Part shown: one piece after another, positions 8,685 through 16,930 of the stretch
Numbering within the stretch: position 1 is the stretch's first letter
How the letters are laid out: every line of letters begins with the position of its first letter
Source of the DNA: Pseudomonas sp.
GTDB lineage: Bacteria; Pseudomonadota; Gammaproteobacteria; Pseudomonadales; Pseudomonadaceae
Direction of reading: 5' to 3'
Length of the DNA stretch: 61,811 nt
Assembly (NCBI RefSeq): GCF_030147005.1
Contig: NZ_JASLAW010000141.1
Location: 1-61,811 of the forward strand
The notes under the pieces: generated by a model
The model's database searches: none
What the model saw: the letters and a program-made list of their open reading frames with translations, nothing else
Told to the model about the DNA's origin: nothing
Translations under genes and position numbers: made by a program

Positions 8685-8720
8685 GCAAAAGAGAACGGAT
8701 GAATCACCGGCGCTGGCGGA

Positions 8721-8766
8721 TTGCCGAACTTCGCTTGCGCCCCTACAATGCGAACAATTCTTGTTC
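8721..8766 (+). promoter_or_regulatory. Candidate fecI promoter with downstream dyad
   Basis: TTGCCG at 8721-8726 and TACAAT at 8744-8749 are separated by 17 bases, a plausible sigma-70 arrangement. Directly downstream, GAACAA-TTC-TTGTTC at 8752-8766 is an inverted repeat that would cover the start of transcription. The dyad might be a regulator site; no regulator can be assigned. Confidence 0.4.
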
Positions 8767-8800
8767 TCTAAAGCATGCCGATGCTGATGGAGTAATCCCG

Positions 8801-9289
8801 TTGCCGTCGTCCGACACCGTCGAAGTTCTGTACACCGACCATCACCACTGGCTCACAGGCTGGTTGCGACGCAAACTCGGCTGCCCGCAAAACGCGGCTG
8901 ACCTGGCGCACGACACCTTCATCAAGGTACTCAGCGCACGGGAAGCGCCAACGCTGATCGAACCCCGCGCTTTTCTCACCACCGTCGCCAAGCGCGTGCT
9001 GTTCAACTTCTACCGTCGCCAGGACCTGGAGCGCGCCTACCTCGATGCCCTGGCACAGATGCCGGAGCATGTAGCGCCGTCGGAAGAAGACCGCGCAATC
9101 ATCCTGCAAACCCTGCTGGAACTGGACCAACTGCTCGACGGCCTGCCGGCCCAGGTCAAACGCGCCTTCCTGTTGGCCCAGCTCGATGGCCTTACCTATG
9201 CGCAAATCGGTGTGCAACTGGGCATTTCCGTCGCCACGGTCAAACGCCACCTGCACAAAGCCGCCCTGCGCTGCTATTTCGCCCTATGA
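8801..9289 (+). CDS. fecI: ECF sigma factor FecI (ferric citrate signalling)
   Basis: 162 residues closely matching E. coli FecI: THHxW-like YTDHHHWLTGWLRRKLG, DLAHDTFIKVL, VAKRVLFNFYRRQDLERAYLDAL, and region 4 AFLLAQLDGLTYAQIGVQLG. It activates the fecA promoter after a signal from FecA through FecR. The frame is open from 8612. A TTG at 8801 is preferred because GGAG lies eight bases before it and the protein then begins where FecI proteins do. It overlaps fecR by four bases (ATGA). Confidence 0.9.
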   Translation: MPSSDTVEVLYTDHHHWLTGWLRRKLGCPQNAADLAHDTFIKVLSAREAPTLIEPRAFLTTVAKRVLFNFYRRQDLERAYLDALAQMPEHVAPSEEDRAIILQTLLELDQLLDGLPAQVKRAFLLAQLDGLTYAQIGVQLGISVATVKRHLHKAALRCYFAL

Positions 9290-10227
9290 ACGTCTCGACC
9301 CAAGTTGCCGAACAAGCCGTGCACTGGTTGCTGGAAATGCAACAAGGCGCGCTCAACCCGCGCCGACAGGCAGCCTGGCAGCAGTGGCTGGATGCGCATA
9401 GCGAACACCAGCGCGCGTGGGACCACATCCAGCGCGTCAACCAGCGGCTGCGCGGCATGCCTTCGCCGCTGGCACACGCGGCGTTGAATGCACCGACGTC
9501 CAACAGCCGGCGCCAGGCGCTGAAGCTGCTGTTAATCCTTGGGGCCGGCTCGGCGGCAGCCTGGAGCCTGCGCCAGCAACATATTCTGCCGCCGTTGACG
9601 GCCGAATACCGCAGCCCCATCGGCCAGCGCCGCAGCGTGCAGTTGGCCGACGGCAGCCGGTTGCAGCTCAACACCGGCAGCGCGGTGGATGTGCATTTCG
9701 ATAGCCGGCAGCGACTGATCCGCCTGCTCGAAGGTGAAATCCTGCTGACCGCCCGCGCAGGTGCCACGCCGCTGCGCGTACTGACCGGCCAGGGTGTGCT
9801 CAGCAGCCAGGCGGCGCGGCTGAATGTACGTCAGTTCAGTGACCGTACCCAGCTGGCGGTGCTCGACGGCCGTGTCGACGTGGCGCCCAACAGCTACAGC
9901 GGCCTGCCGCTGATCGTCGAGGCCGCGCATCAGGTCAATTACACCCGCAAAGGCTGGGACAGCCCTCGCCCTGTCGACGCCAACAGCGGCGCCTGGGCTG
10001 ACGGCATGCTGGTGGCGGCGCACATGCGCCTGGAGGACTTCCTCGGCGAACTCGGGCGTTACCGCCGCGGCCAGCTCAATTGCGACCCGCAGGTGGCAAA
10101 CCTGCTGCTGTCCGGCAGTTATCCACTGGATGACAGTGAACGCATTCTCGACCTGCTGGAAGTCAGCCTGCCGGTCAAGGTGCGGCGTTTTACCCGCTAC
10201 TGGGTGACGGTGCAGGCACGCGCCTGA
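9286..10227 (+). CDS. fecR: Anti-sigma/signal transducer FecR
   Basis: 313 residues aligning with E. coli FecR along its length. It has a cytoplasmic DUF4880 region (EQAVHWLLEMQQGALNPRRQ), one hydrophobic segment about residues 79-95 preceded by twin arginines (SRRQALKLLLILGAG), the FecR domain (YRSPIGQRRSVQLADGSRLQL), and the C-terminus ending RFTRYWVTVQARA. FecR spans the inner membrane, contacts the FecA signalling domain and controls FecI. The twin-arginine pair before the helix suits Tat-dependent insertion, as proposed for FecR proteins. It overlaps fecI and precedes fecA. Confidence 0.92.
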   Translation: MNVSTQVAEQAVHWLLEMQQGALNPRRQAAWQQWLDAHSEHQRAWDHIQRVNQRLRGMPSPLAHAALNAPTSNSRRQALKLLLILGAGSAAAWSLRQQHILPPLTAEYRSPIGQRRSVQLADGSRLQLNTGSAVDVHFDSRQRLIRLLEGEILLTARAGATPLRVLTGQGVLSSQAARLNVRQFSDRTQLAVLDGRVDVAPNSYSGLPLIVEAAHQVNYTRKGWDSPRPVDANSGAWADGMLVAAHMRLEDFLGELGRYRRGQLNCDPQVANLLLSGSYPLDDSERILDLLEVSLPVKVRRFTRYWVTVQARA

Positions 10228-10272
10228 AATTATTTAAATAACAATGAGCCGTTTTCCACCCCTCGCGTGACA

Positions 10273-10304
10273 GAGAAGGAAAGCCACCTTGATCCTTCCT
10301 TCTC
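10273..10304 (+). promoter_or_regulatory. Stem-loop in the fecA leader
   Basis: GAGAAGGAA at 10273-10281 pairs perfectly with TTCCTTCTC at 10296-10304 across a 14-base loop, ending 13 bases before the fecA ATG. AGGA at 10305-10308 lies directly after the stem and is the probable ribosome-binding site, so the hairpin could affect translation. There is no T-run, so it is not a classic terminator. Confidence 0.45.
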
Positions 10305-10317
10305 AGGACCGCCCTTC

Positions 10318-12654
10318 ATGCCCCTGCAACCCACGCTTCTTGCCCGCTCCCTGCGCCAACTCGTACTGGGCGCCAGCCTCAGCCTGACCGTGCTGCCGCC
10401 GCTGATGGCCGCCGAAGCCAAGGCCTATCACATCGCACCGACCACCCTGGAAGCGGCCCTGAACCAATTCGGCCGCGAAGCCGGCGTGCTGGTGTCCTTC
10501 GGCTCCGACGTCACCGCCGGTCTGCAAAGCCCTGGTTTGTCGGGCAACTACAGCGCCGCCCAAGGCCTGCAAAAACTCTTGGAAGGCAGTGGCCTGCAAG
10601 CCCGTGCCGAGGGCGACAACGCCTACAGCCTGCAACCAGCCGACGCCCCGGCCACCTTCGAACTGCAAACCTCCAACGTGGTCGGTGACTGGCTCGGCGA
10701 TGCGACGCAGACCAACGTGTTCGAACACCCCGGCGCCCGTGATGTCATCCGCCGCGACGAATTCGAACGCCAAGGCGCGACCCAGGCCCGCGACGTGCTC
10801 AACCGCATCCCCGGCGTCAATGCTCCGGACAACAACGGCACCGGCAGCCATGACATGGCGCTGAACTTCGGTATTCGCGGGCTCAACCCGCGCCTGGCGT
10901 CGCGCTCCACGGTGTTGATGGACGGCATCCCCGTACCCTTCGCACCGTACGGCCAGCCGCAACTTTCGTTCGCACCGATCAGCATGGGCAACATGGACGC
11001 GGTGGACGTGGTACGTGGCGGCGGCGCGGTGCGCTACGGCCCGCAAAACGTCGGCGGCATCGTCAACTTCGTGACCCGCGCGATCCCGGATGCGCCAACC
11101 GTCAAAGGCGGCGTGCAGACCGAAACCAGCCCGTCCTCCAGCCACGATGGCTTCAAGACCACCGGCAACCTGCTGGCCGGCGGCACCGCCGACAACGGCC
11201 TGGGCGGCGCGCTGCTGTACTCCGGCACCCGAGGTGGCGACTGGCGGGAAAACAGCAACACGCGCATCGACGACCTGATCCTCAAAGGCAACTACCAACT
11301 GGACGACGCCAACAGCTTCAACGCCATGGCGCAGTACTACGACGGCCAGGCCGATATGCCCGGCGGCTTGAACGTCAAGGACTACAAGGCCGACCCATAC
11401 CAGTCGACCCGCCCCTACGACAAGTTCTGGGGCCGCCGGACGATGTTCAACGTCGGCTACCGCTACGAGCAGGATCGCCGTGAATTCACGGTCAATAGCT
11501 TCTTCACCAAGACCCTGCGCAGCGGCTACCTCGATCAAGGCAACTTCCTCTCGCTGTCACCACGCGAGTACTGGGTACGCGGCCTGCAAACCCGCTTCGC
11601 CCAAGGCTTCGACCTCGGCGCCACCGCCCACGAAGTAGGCGTCGGCTACCGCTACGTCAATGAAGCCGGCCACGAGTTGCGCTACCGCACGCCGATTGCC
11701 GCCAATCAGCAACTTCCGACCACCGACAGCCGTAACGACCGCGACACGCGCGGCGGCACCGAAGCCAATGCGTTCTTCATCGACGACCGTATCGATATCG
11801 GCAAATGGACCATCACGCCAGGCATCCGCTACGAAATGATCAAGTCCCAACAGACCAACAACCTGAGCAACGTCAACTACAAAGGCGACTACAACACCGC
11901 GCTGCCGGCCTTGAACGTGCTCTACCACCTCACCGACGATTGGAACCTCTACGCCAACACCGAAGGCTCGTTCGGCAGCGTGCAGTACAGCCAGATGCCC
12001 AACCGCGTAAACAGCGGCGAAGTGAAACCGGAAAAAGCCCGCACTTGGGAACTCGGTACGCGCTACGACAACGGCAGTCTGCGCGCCGAAATCGGTGCGT
12101 TTCTGATCAACTTCGACAACCAGTACGACAGCAACCAGACCAACGATACGGTGATCGCACGCGGTGAAACGCGGCACCAGGGCATCGAGTCGAGCATCAA
12201 CTATGCCCTCGACGGCCTGAGCCCGGCGCTGGCCGGCTTCGATGTGTACGCCACCTATGCTTACGTCGATGCGACCATCCGCGAAGACGGCCCGAACAAA
12301 GGCAACCGCGTGCCCTTCTCGTCCAAGCACAAAGGCACCCTCGGCGTGGGGTACACCGATGGCCCGTGGAAGCTCAACCTGGACAGCAGCTACCAAAGCA
12401 GCCAGTTCGCCGACAATGCCAACACCCAGGCCGAAAGCGCCGACGGCGCGAACGGGCGCATTCCCGGTTACATGCTGTTCAGCAGCCGCGCGGCGTATGA
12501 CTTTGGCCCCAAACTGTCGGATTTGAACGTGGCGGTCGGTGTGAAAAACCTCTTCAACAAGCAGTACTACACGCGCTCGTTTGACGATAACAACAAGGGC
12601 AAGTACGTGGGTGAGCCGCGCACGGTGTATGTGCAGACGTCTATCGCGTTCTAA
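10318..12654 (+). CDS. fecA: Ferric citrate outer-membrane receptor FecA
   Basis: 778 residues. After the signal peptide (to ..MAAEA) comes the STN signalling domain (YHIAPTTLEAALNQFGREAG), then a linker containing VVGDWLGDA, the plug (IRGLNPRLASRSTVLMDGIP; VVRGGGAVRYGPQNVGGIVN) and a beta-barrel ending in Phe. The identity to E. coli FecA is easily visible, including ADMPGG, STRPYDRFWGRR-like and NLYANTEGSFG segments. It imports ferric dicitrate with TonB energy and signals to FecR. The frame opens at a GTG at 10267, but the ATG at 10318 starts the signal peptide. Unlike E. coli, no fecBCDE transport genes follow in this window. Confidence 0.95.
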   Translation: MPLQPTLLARSLRQLVLGASLSLTVLPPLMAAEAKAYHIAPTTLEAALNQFGREAGVLVSFGSDVTAGLQSPGLSGNYSAAQGLQKLLEGSGLQARAEGDNAYSLQPADAPATFELQTSNVVGDWLGDATQTNVFEHPGARDVIRRDEFERQGATQARDVLNRIPGVNAPDNNGTGSHDMALNFGIRGLNPRLASRSTVLMDGIPVPFAPYGQPQLSFAPISMGNMDAVDVVRGGGAVRYGPQNVGGIVNFVTRAIPDAPTVKGGVQTETSPSSSHDGFKTTGNLLAGGTADNGLGGALLYSGTRGGDWRENSNTRIDDLILKGNYQLDDANSFNAMAQYYDGQADMPGGLNVKDYKADPYQSTRPYDKFWGRRTMFNVGYRYEQDRREFTVNSFFTKTLRSGYLDQGNFLSLSPREYWVRGLQTRFAQGFDLGATAHEVGVGYRYVNEAGHELRYRTPIAANQQLPTTDSRNDRDTRGGTEANAFFIDDRIDIGKWTITPGIRYEMIKSQQTNNLSNVNYKGDYNTALPALNVLYHLTDDWNLYANTEGSFGSVQYSQMPNRVNSGEVKPEKARTWELGTRYDNGSLRAEIGAFLINFDNQYDSNQTNDTVIARGETRHQGIESSINYALDGLSPALAGFDVYATYAYVDATIREDGPNKGNRVPFSSKHKGTLGVGYTDGPWKLNLDSSYQSSQFADNANTQAESADGANGRIPGYMLFSSRAAYDFGPKLSDLNVAVGVKNLFNKQYYTRSFDDNNKGKYVGEPRTVYVQTSIAF

Positions 12655-12678
12655 CGGCCAACCTTATCCAGTTGGATG

Positions 12679-13551
12679 CTAACTGCCTGCCAGGCAACTG
12701 GGGGTCGCCGCAACCAGCGCATCAATGGCGCAGCGCGTCTTGGCCGGCATGTGCGTTGCCGTCGGCCAGATCACGTGGATGGGGGACGGCTGTTCGCGGT
12801 CATCGGGCAGCACCGCTTCCAGTTGCCCGCGCAACGCGTAGTGGGCAATCAACCAACTCGGCAACCAGGCCAGGCCCACGCCCGCGATGGCCGCATCGGC
12901 CACGGCCTGGAGATCGTCCAGCACCAGGGGCGTGACCAGGCCCGAGCGATGGGCGGCGTTGCTGCGGTAGGCAATGCCGCGATGTCCCGACAAATCTTCG
13001 ATACGTTCAATTCGCCCCATCCGCTGCAAATACGCCGGGGACGCCGTCAGCCCCATGACCTGCTGCCCCAGGCGTCGCGCACTCAGGCGGTCGGTATCCG
13101 GCAGCGCGCCGATGCGCACGGCAATATCGAAGCCCTCCTGCGCCAGATCAATCATGCGATCGGAAAAGCCGATATCGATCTCCAACTGCGGGTAGCGGTC
13201 CATCAAGCTCCACAGCGCAGGTGCCGCATAGTGGTGACCAAACGCCAGCGGCAAACTCACTCTCAAACGCCCGCGTGGCTGCTGACGGCCGCTTTCCAGC
13301 ACGGACTCGGCCGCCTCCAGCTCCCCGAGCGCGCGCAAACAATGCTCGTAGTACGCCTGCCCGTCCTCGGTCAGACGCTGGCGGCGCGTGGAGCGTTGCA
13401 ACAGGCAAGTGCCCAGGCGCGCTTCGAGCCGCGCCAGGCCCTTGCCCACCGCCGAACGCGTGAGATTCAGCCGGTCGGCCGCGGCGCTCAGGTTGCCGCT
13501 CTCGACAATTTGCAGAAACAGTTCGACGCCATCGAAACGTGGGGTTGCCAT
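12679..13551 (-). CDS. LysR-family transcriptional regulator
   Basis: 290 residues. The N-terminal winged helix-turn-helix (FLQIVESGNLSAAADRLNLTRSAVGKGLARLEARLG) is followed by a LysR substrate-binding domain. It is divergent from the DHA2 exporter gene across a 104-base gap and probably controls it. The inducer is unknown. It converges on fecA with only 24 bases between stop codons. Confidence 0.9.
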   Translation of the reverse strand: MATPRFDGVELFLQIVESGNLSAAADRLNLTRSAVGKGLARLEARLGTCLLQRSTRRQRLTEDGQAYYEHCLRALGELEAAESVLESGRQQPRGRLRVSLPLAFGHHYAAPALWSLMDRYPQLEIDIGFSDRMIDLAQEGFDIAVRIGALPDTDRLSARRLGQQVMGLTASPAYLQRMGRIERIEDLSGHRGIAYRSNAAHRSGLVTPLVLDDLQAVADAAIAGVGLAWLPSWLIAHYALRGQLEAVLPDDREQPSPIHVIWPTATHMPAKTRCAIDALVAATPSCLAGS

Positions 13552-13655
13552 AGAAGATTGTCGCCTTTGATTCCCTTGTTTAAGGAAAAGTTATCGCGAA
13601 TTAAGAATCAGATTCCCGAGAGAATAATCCCTCCCTCTCTCGAAAGGTACTGCAC

Positions 13656-15167
13656 ATGCCATCCGCCGCCACCCTATCGGCCTTAAGCCCACCGCACGCG
13701 GCCAGAAACGGCCTGGCGCTCACCGCCGTGTGCCTTGTGGCGCTGATGTTCGGCCTGGAAATCTCCAGCGTCCCGGTCATTCTGCCCACCCTTGAGCGCG
13801 AACTGGGCACCGGGTTTCAAGATGCCCAATGGGTCATGAATGCTTATACCCTGGCCTGCACCAGCGTGATGATGGCGGCGGGTACCCTGGCCGATCGCTT
13901 TGGCCGTCGACGTGTGCTGGTGCTGTGCCTGTGGGTTTTCGGCCTGGCCTCACTGGCCTGTGGCTTGGCCGACGATGCGCCGACGCTGATCGTGGCGCGT
14001 TTCGCCCAAGGCATCGGCGCCGGTGCGATGATGATCTGCCAGTTCGCGATTCTTTCGCATTTGTTTCGTGAACCGGCGGCACGCGCTCGAGCTTTCGCGA
14101 TCTGGGGGGTGATTGCCGGCGTGGGCCTGGGATTTGGGCCGATGGTCGGTGCACTGACGCTGGCGGTCGCGGATTGGCGCTGGGTATTTCTCGCCCACGT
14201 GCCGCTCACGCTCCTCACGTTGGTGCTGCTGCGGATCAGCGTGCAAGAATCCCGCGACCCGGTCGGCCATCGCCTCGACATCGCCGGCATGCTGACCTTG
14301 ACACTGTCGGTGTTCGCCCTGGTGTACTTCATCACCCAGGGTACCGAGCAGGGCTTCGCCACACCGGGCATGCTCGGCTGGGCAAGCTTGGCGCTGATGG
14401 CCTTGCTGCTGTTCATCGTGGTTGAAAAGCGCAGCGCTCATCCGATGTTCGATTTTTCGGTATTCCGCATCCAGCGCTTCAACGGTGCGCTGATGGGCTC
14501 GATCGGCATGAACTTCAGCTTCTGGCCATTCATGATCTACCTACCGCTGTATTTTCAGGCGGGCCTGGGCTATGACACCCTGACCACCGGCGGCGCCCTG
14601 CTCGCCTACACCTTGCCCACCTTGCTGGTGCCACCGCTGGCCGAACGCCTGGCCCTGCGCTACGGCGCCGAACGCATCATTCCCGCAGGCCTGGCGACAA
14701 TGGGCGCGGGGTTTCTGGCGATGGCCGTCGCCAATGTCGCCGCACGGCCAAGCGCGCTGCTGGTGCTGCTCAGTTGCGTGATTGCAGGCGTTGGCCTGGC
14801 GCTGACCAACTCACCCACCACCAACACCACCACCGGCGCCGTCTCGGCGGATCGCACGGGCATGGTCTCGGGCATCGACTTCAGCGCGCGGCTGATCACC
14901 CTGGCGCTCAACATCGCGTTAATGGGCCTGGTGCTGTTGCTGGGAATCGGTCATGAATTGGCCAACGTGCTACCCGCCAACACGGCATCGGATTGGCCGG
15001 CGCTGAGCCAGAATATTGCAGCAGGCAAGCTGGAGTCTGCGGGTTTGGCATTCGAAGATGCTCAGGCGGCACTGCGCAATGGCGCCGGTTGGACGATGCT
15101 CTTTGCCGGCCTGGGGGCGTGCGGGCTGGCGCTGCTCAGCCGGTATTTCTTCAACCTGCGCCGTTAA
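13656..15167 (+). CDS. MFS drug/metabolite exporter, DHA2 (14-TM) family
   Basis: 503 residues with about 14 hydrophobic segments. The MFS signature after helix 2 (GTLADRFGRRRVLVLCLWVFG) and motif C-like glycine-rich helices are present. The N-terminus TAVCLVALMFGLEISSVPVILPTLERELG fits drug:H+ antiporter-2 proteins. Likely a proton-driven exporter; the substrate is not readable. AAAGG lies upstream of the ATG. It is regulated, by inference, by the divergent LysR gene. Confidence 0.9.
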   Translation: MPSAATLSALSPPHAARNGLALTAVCLVALMFGLEISSVPVILPTLERELGTGFQDAQWVMNAYTLACTSVMMAAGTLADRFGRRRVLVLCLWVFGLASLACGLADDAPTLIVARFAQGIGAGAMMICQFAILSHLFREPAARARAFAIWGVIAGVGLGFGPMVGALTLAVADWRWVFLAHVPLTLLTLVLLRISVQESRDPVGHRLDIAGMLTLTLSVFALVYFITQGTEQGFATPGMLGWASLALMALLLFIVVEKRSAHPMFDFSVFRIQRFNGALMGSIGMNFSFWPFMIYLPLYFQAGLGYDTLTTGGALLAYTLPTLLVPPLAERLALRYGAERIIPAGLATMGAGFLAMAVANVAARPSALLVLLSCVIAGVGLALTNSPTTNTTTGAVSADRTGMVSGIDFSARLITLALNIALMGLVLLLGIGHELANVLPANTASDWPALSQNIAAGKLESAGLAFEDAQAALRNGAGWTMLFAGLGACGLALLSRYFFNLRR

Positions 15168-15170
15168 ACG

Positions 15171-15200
15171 AAAACGGGCCTGCATGCGCAGGCCCGTTTT
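15171..15200. terminator. Bidirectional terminator between convergent genes
   Basis: AAAACGGGCCTGC at 15171-15183 and GCAGGCCCGTTTT at 15188-15200 form a perfect 13-bp stem with a four-base loop and T-runs on both strands. It starts four bases after the exporter stop and serves both it and the HPF-like gene. Confidence 0.9.
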
Positions 15201-15221
15201 CAATGGGGAGTCAAAAAACTA

Positions 15222-15632
15222 TCAACCGTTAAATACGGCCCGTTCTTTTTCCAGAAACTCCTGTTCAAGCTCATCTTCATTAACTTTGGTAGTCGGCTGG
15301 TTTTTGCCGGCAGCGCGGGGCTTGCCTTGCAGTTTGCCGAACAGATGTTCCAGCGCGTGGTCGAGCTTGGTGGCCGCGCCATCGATCGCTTGTTCCAGCG
15401 TATCGGCTTTATGGCAGACGGAAATCGCTTGATGGCCTTTTGGACGTGCCTCCAGACGGCAACTTAAATCGTGGGGACCGGGCTTGTCACCGTTCTCGTC
15501 CCGCAGGTAGACCTCCACACGGGTCAGGTCTTCTTCATAACGTTCGAGCGTGCTCTCAATGGTAGTACGTACCCACTCCTCCAGTCGGATGCTGCTTTCA
15601 ATATGGTTATCGCTATTGACTTGGATTTGCAT
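15222..15632 (-). CDS. HPF/RaiA-family ribosome-associated protein
   Basis: 136 residues. The beta-alpha-beta-beta-beta-alpha pattern starting MQIQVNSDNHIESSIRLEEW and containing VEVYLRDENGDKPGPHDLSCRLEARPKGH fits the S30AE/HPF family, which binds and inactivates 30S or 70S ribosomes in stationary phase or stress. It has an extended charged C-terminus. It is a stand-alone gene, not the hpf copy in the rpoN locus. GGGAAG lies before the ATG. Confidence 0.8.
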   Translation of the reverse strand: MQIQVNSDNHIESSIRLEEWVRTTIESTLERYEEDLTRVEVYLRDENGDKPGPHDLSCRLEARPKGHQAISVCHKADTLEQAIDGAATKLDHALEHLFGKLQGKPRAAGKNQPTTKVNEDELEQEFLEKERAVFNG

Positions 15633-15845
15633 AGTTCTTCCCTTATTTCAGCTAGCTCGCCAGAGATCACAAACTGCAACACCGGGGTGGTGAAACCATG
15701 ACCTCTTGTTTACACAATTGAGCACCTGCTGAAACATTTCAACCCCTTTGCAAAGATAAATCCTACATTACAAATTAACCCTGACGACAAGCAAAAACGC
15801 TGGTAGGGTGGGGAGTTAGTTACATCTTCTTACTTCCAGTCTTCC

Positions 15846-16793
15846 TCACAATTGCCCCTCTCCCAAAGGGTGCAATGCACGAAAAATCCCAGCCTCCTCC
15901 ACCAGCCAGTCATGCACCGCACGCACGCCCGGATGGCTCAATGCGCCTGGCGCATACAGCAGCACGTAGCGTTTGTGATTGGGCACGGCCAGGCCGAACG
16001 GCACGATCAGGGTGCCGCGCTCCAGTTCATCGTTGAGCAAGGTGCGCCGCGCAATGGCCACGCCCATACCGGCGATGGCGGCTTCGATGGTCAGGTGGTT
16101 GCGGTTGAAGGTGTGCCCGCGGCGTACATCGGCATCGGGGTAACCGATGGCATTCAGGTAGAACTCCCACTCGGCATACTCATAACTCCCACGCCAGGCA
16201 GTGATGTCGTGCAGCAGCGGAAAATGCACCAGGTCCGCCGGCCCATGCAACGGTGGACGCCCGCGCAGCAGGCTGGGGGCGCAGACCGGAAAGATCTGTT
16301 CGTCCAGCAGCGCTGTGGATAACAGGCCTGGGTAGCTGCCGTCGTTAAGGTCGACGGCCAGGTCGAAGTCGCCCTCGTGCAGGGCGATGCTGCTGTCTTC
16401 GGCGACCATGCGCAACTGGATATCCGGAAAGCGCTGCTGCAAACGTGGCAGACGCGGAGTCAGCCATTTGCCGAGAAACGACGGGATCGAACGCAGGCGC
16501 AAGGTGCCGCTGATCATCCCAGCGTCCAGACGCTGTAATTCGGCGTCAATGCTGCCATAAGCCTCCCCCACCACCGCCGCCAGGCGCTGCCCTTCGGCGC
16601 TGAGTTCTACTCCCCTGGCTCGTCGGTGAAACAGCCGAAAGCCCAAGCGCTCCTCCAACTGACGAATCTGTTGGCTCACCGCCCCCGGCGTGATGTGCAG
16701 TTCTTCGGCGCAACGGGTGAACGAAAGGTGTCGCGCTGCACAGGAAAAAACATGCAGCCAGACGTAGGTCTGGCCATGAAGGGGGCGGGTCAT
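15846..16793 (-). CDS. LysR-family regulator next to the serine catabolism genes
   Basis: 315 residues from the ATG at 16793; the frame extends to 16892 but overruns the normal LysR N-terminus. The helix-turn-helix is HLSFTRCAEELHITPGAVSQQIRQLEERLG, close to the GcvA/AmpR branch. The substrate-binding domain follows. It is divergent from sdaA (137-base gap), so control of L-serine dehydratase and the transporter is the simplest inference. Confidence 0.9.
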   Translation of the reverse strand: MTRPLHGQTYVWLHVFSCAARHLSFTRCAEELHITPGAVSQQIRQLEERLGFRLFHRRARGVELSAEGQRLAAVVGEAYGSIDAELQRLDAGMISGTLRLRSIPSFLGKWLTPRLPRLQQRFPDIQLRMVAEDSSIALHEGDFDLAVDLNDGSYPGLLSTALLDEQIFPVCAPSLLRGRPPLHGPADLVHFPLLHDITAWRGSYEYAEWEFYLNAIGYPDADVRRGHTFNRNHLTIEAAIAGMGVAIARRTLLNDELERGTLIVPFGLAVPNHKRYVLLYAPGALSHPGVRAVHDWLVEEAGIFRALHPLGEGQL

Positions 16794-16930
16794 AGCGTTT
16801 AGTCCTGCTAAAGGGTGTCTTAGAATAATTCGTTGGTCAGTGCCGATCCAGAGGCTCAGTATCGCGCCAATTCCGCCTGCTCTACAAAACATGGCAGCGA
16901 TTCCTACTCCATTGCTTGTAAGGCTTTAGC

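Noticed and set aside
12684..12698. TGCCTGCCAGGCA-like dyad near the end of the LysR gene, considered as a fecA terminator
   Set aside because: It lies within the LysR coding sequence and has no T-run.
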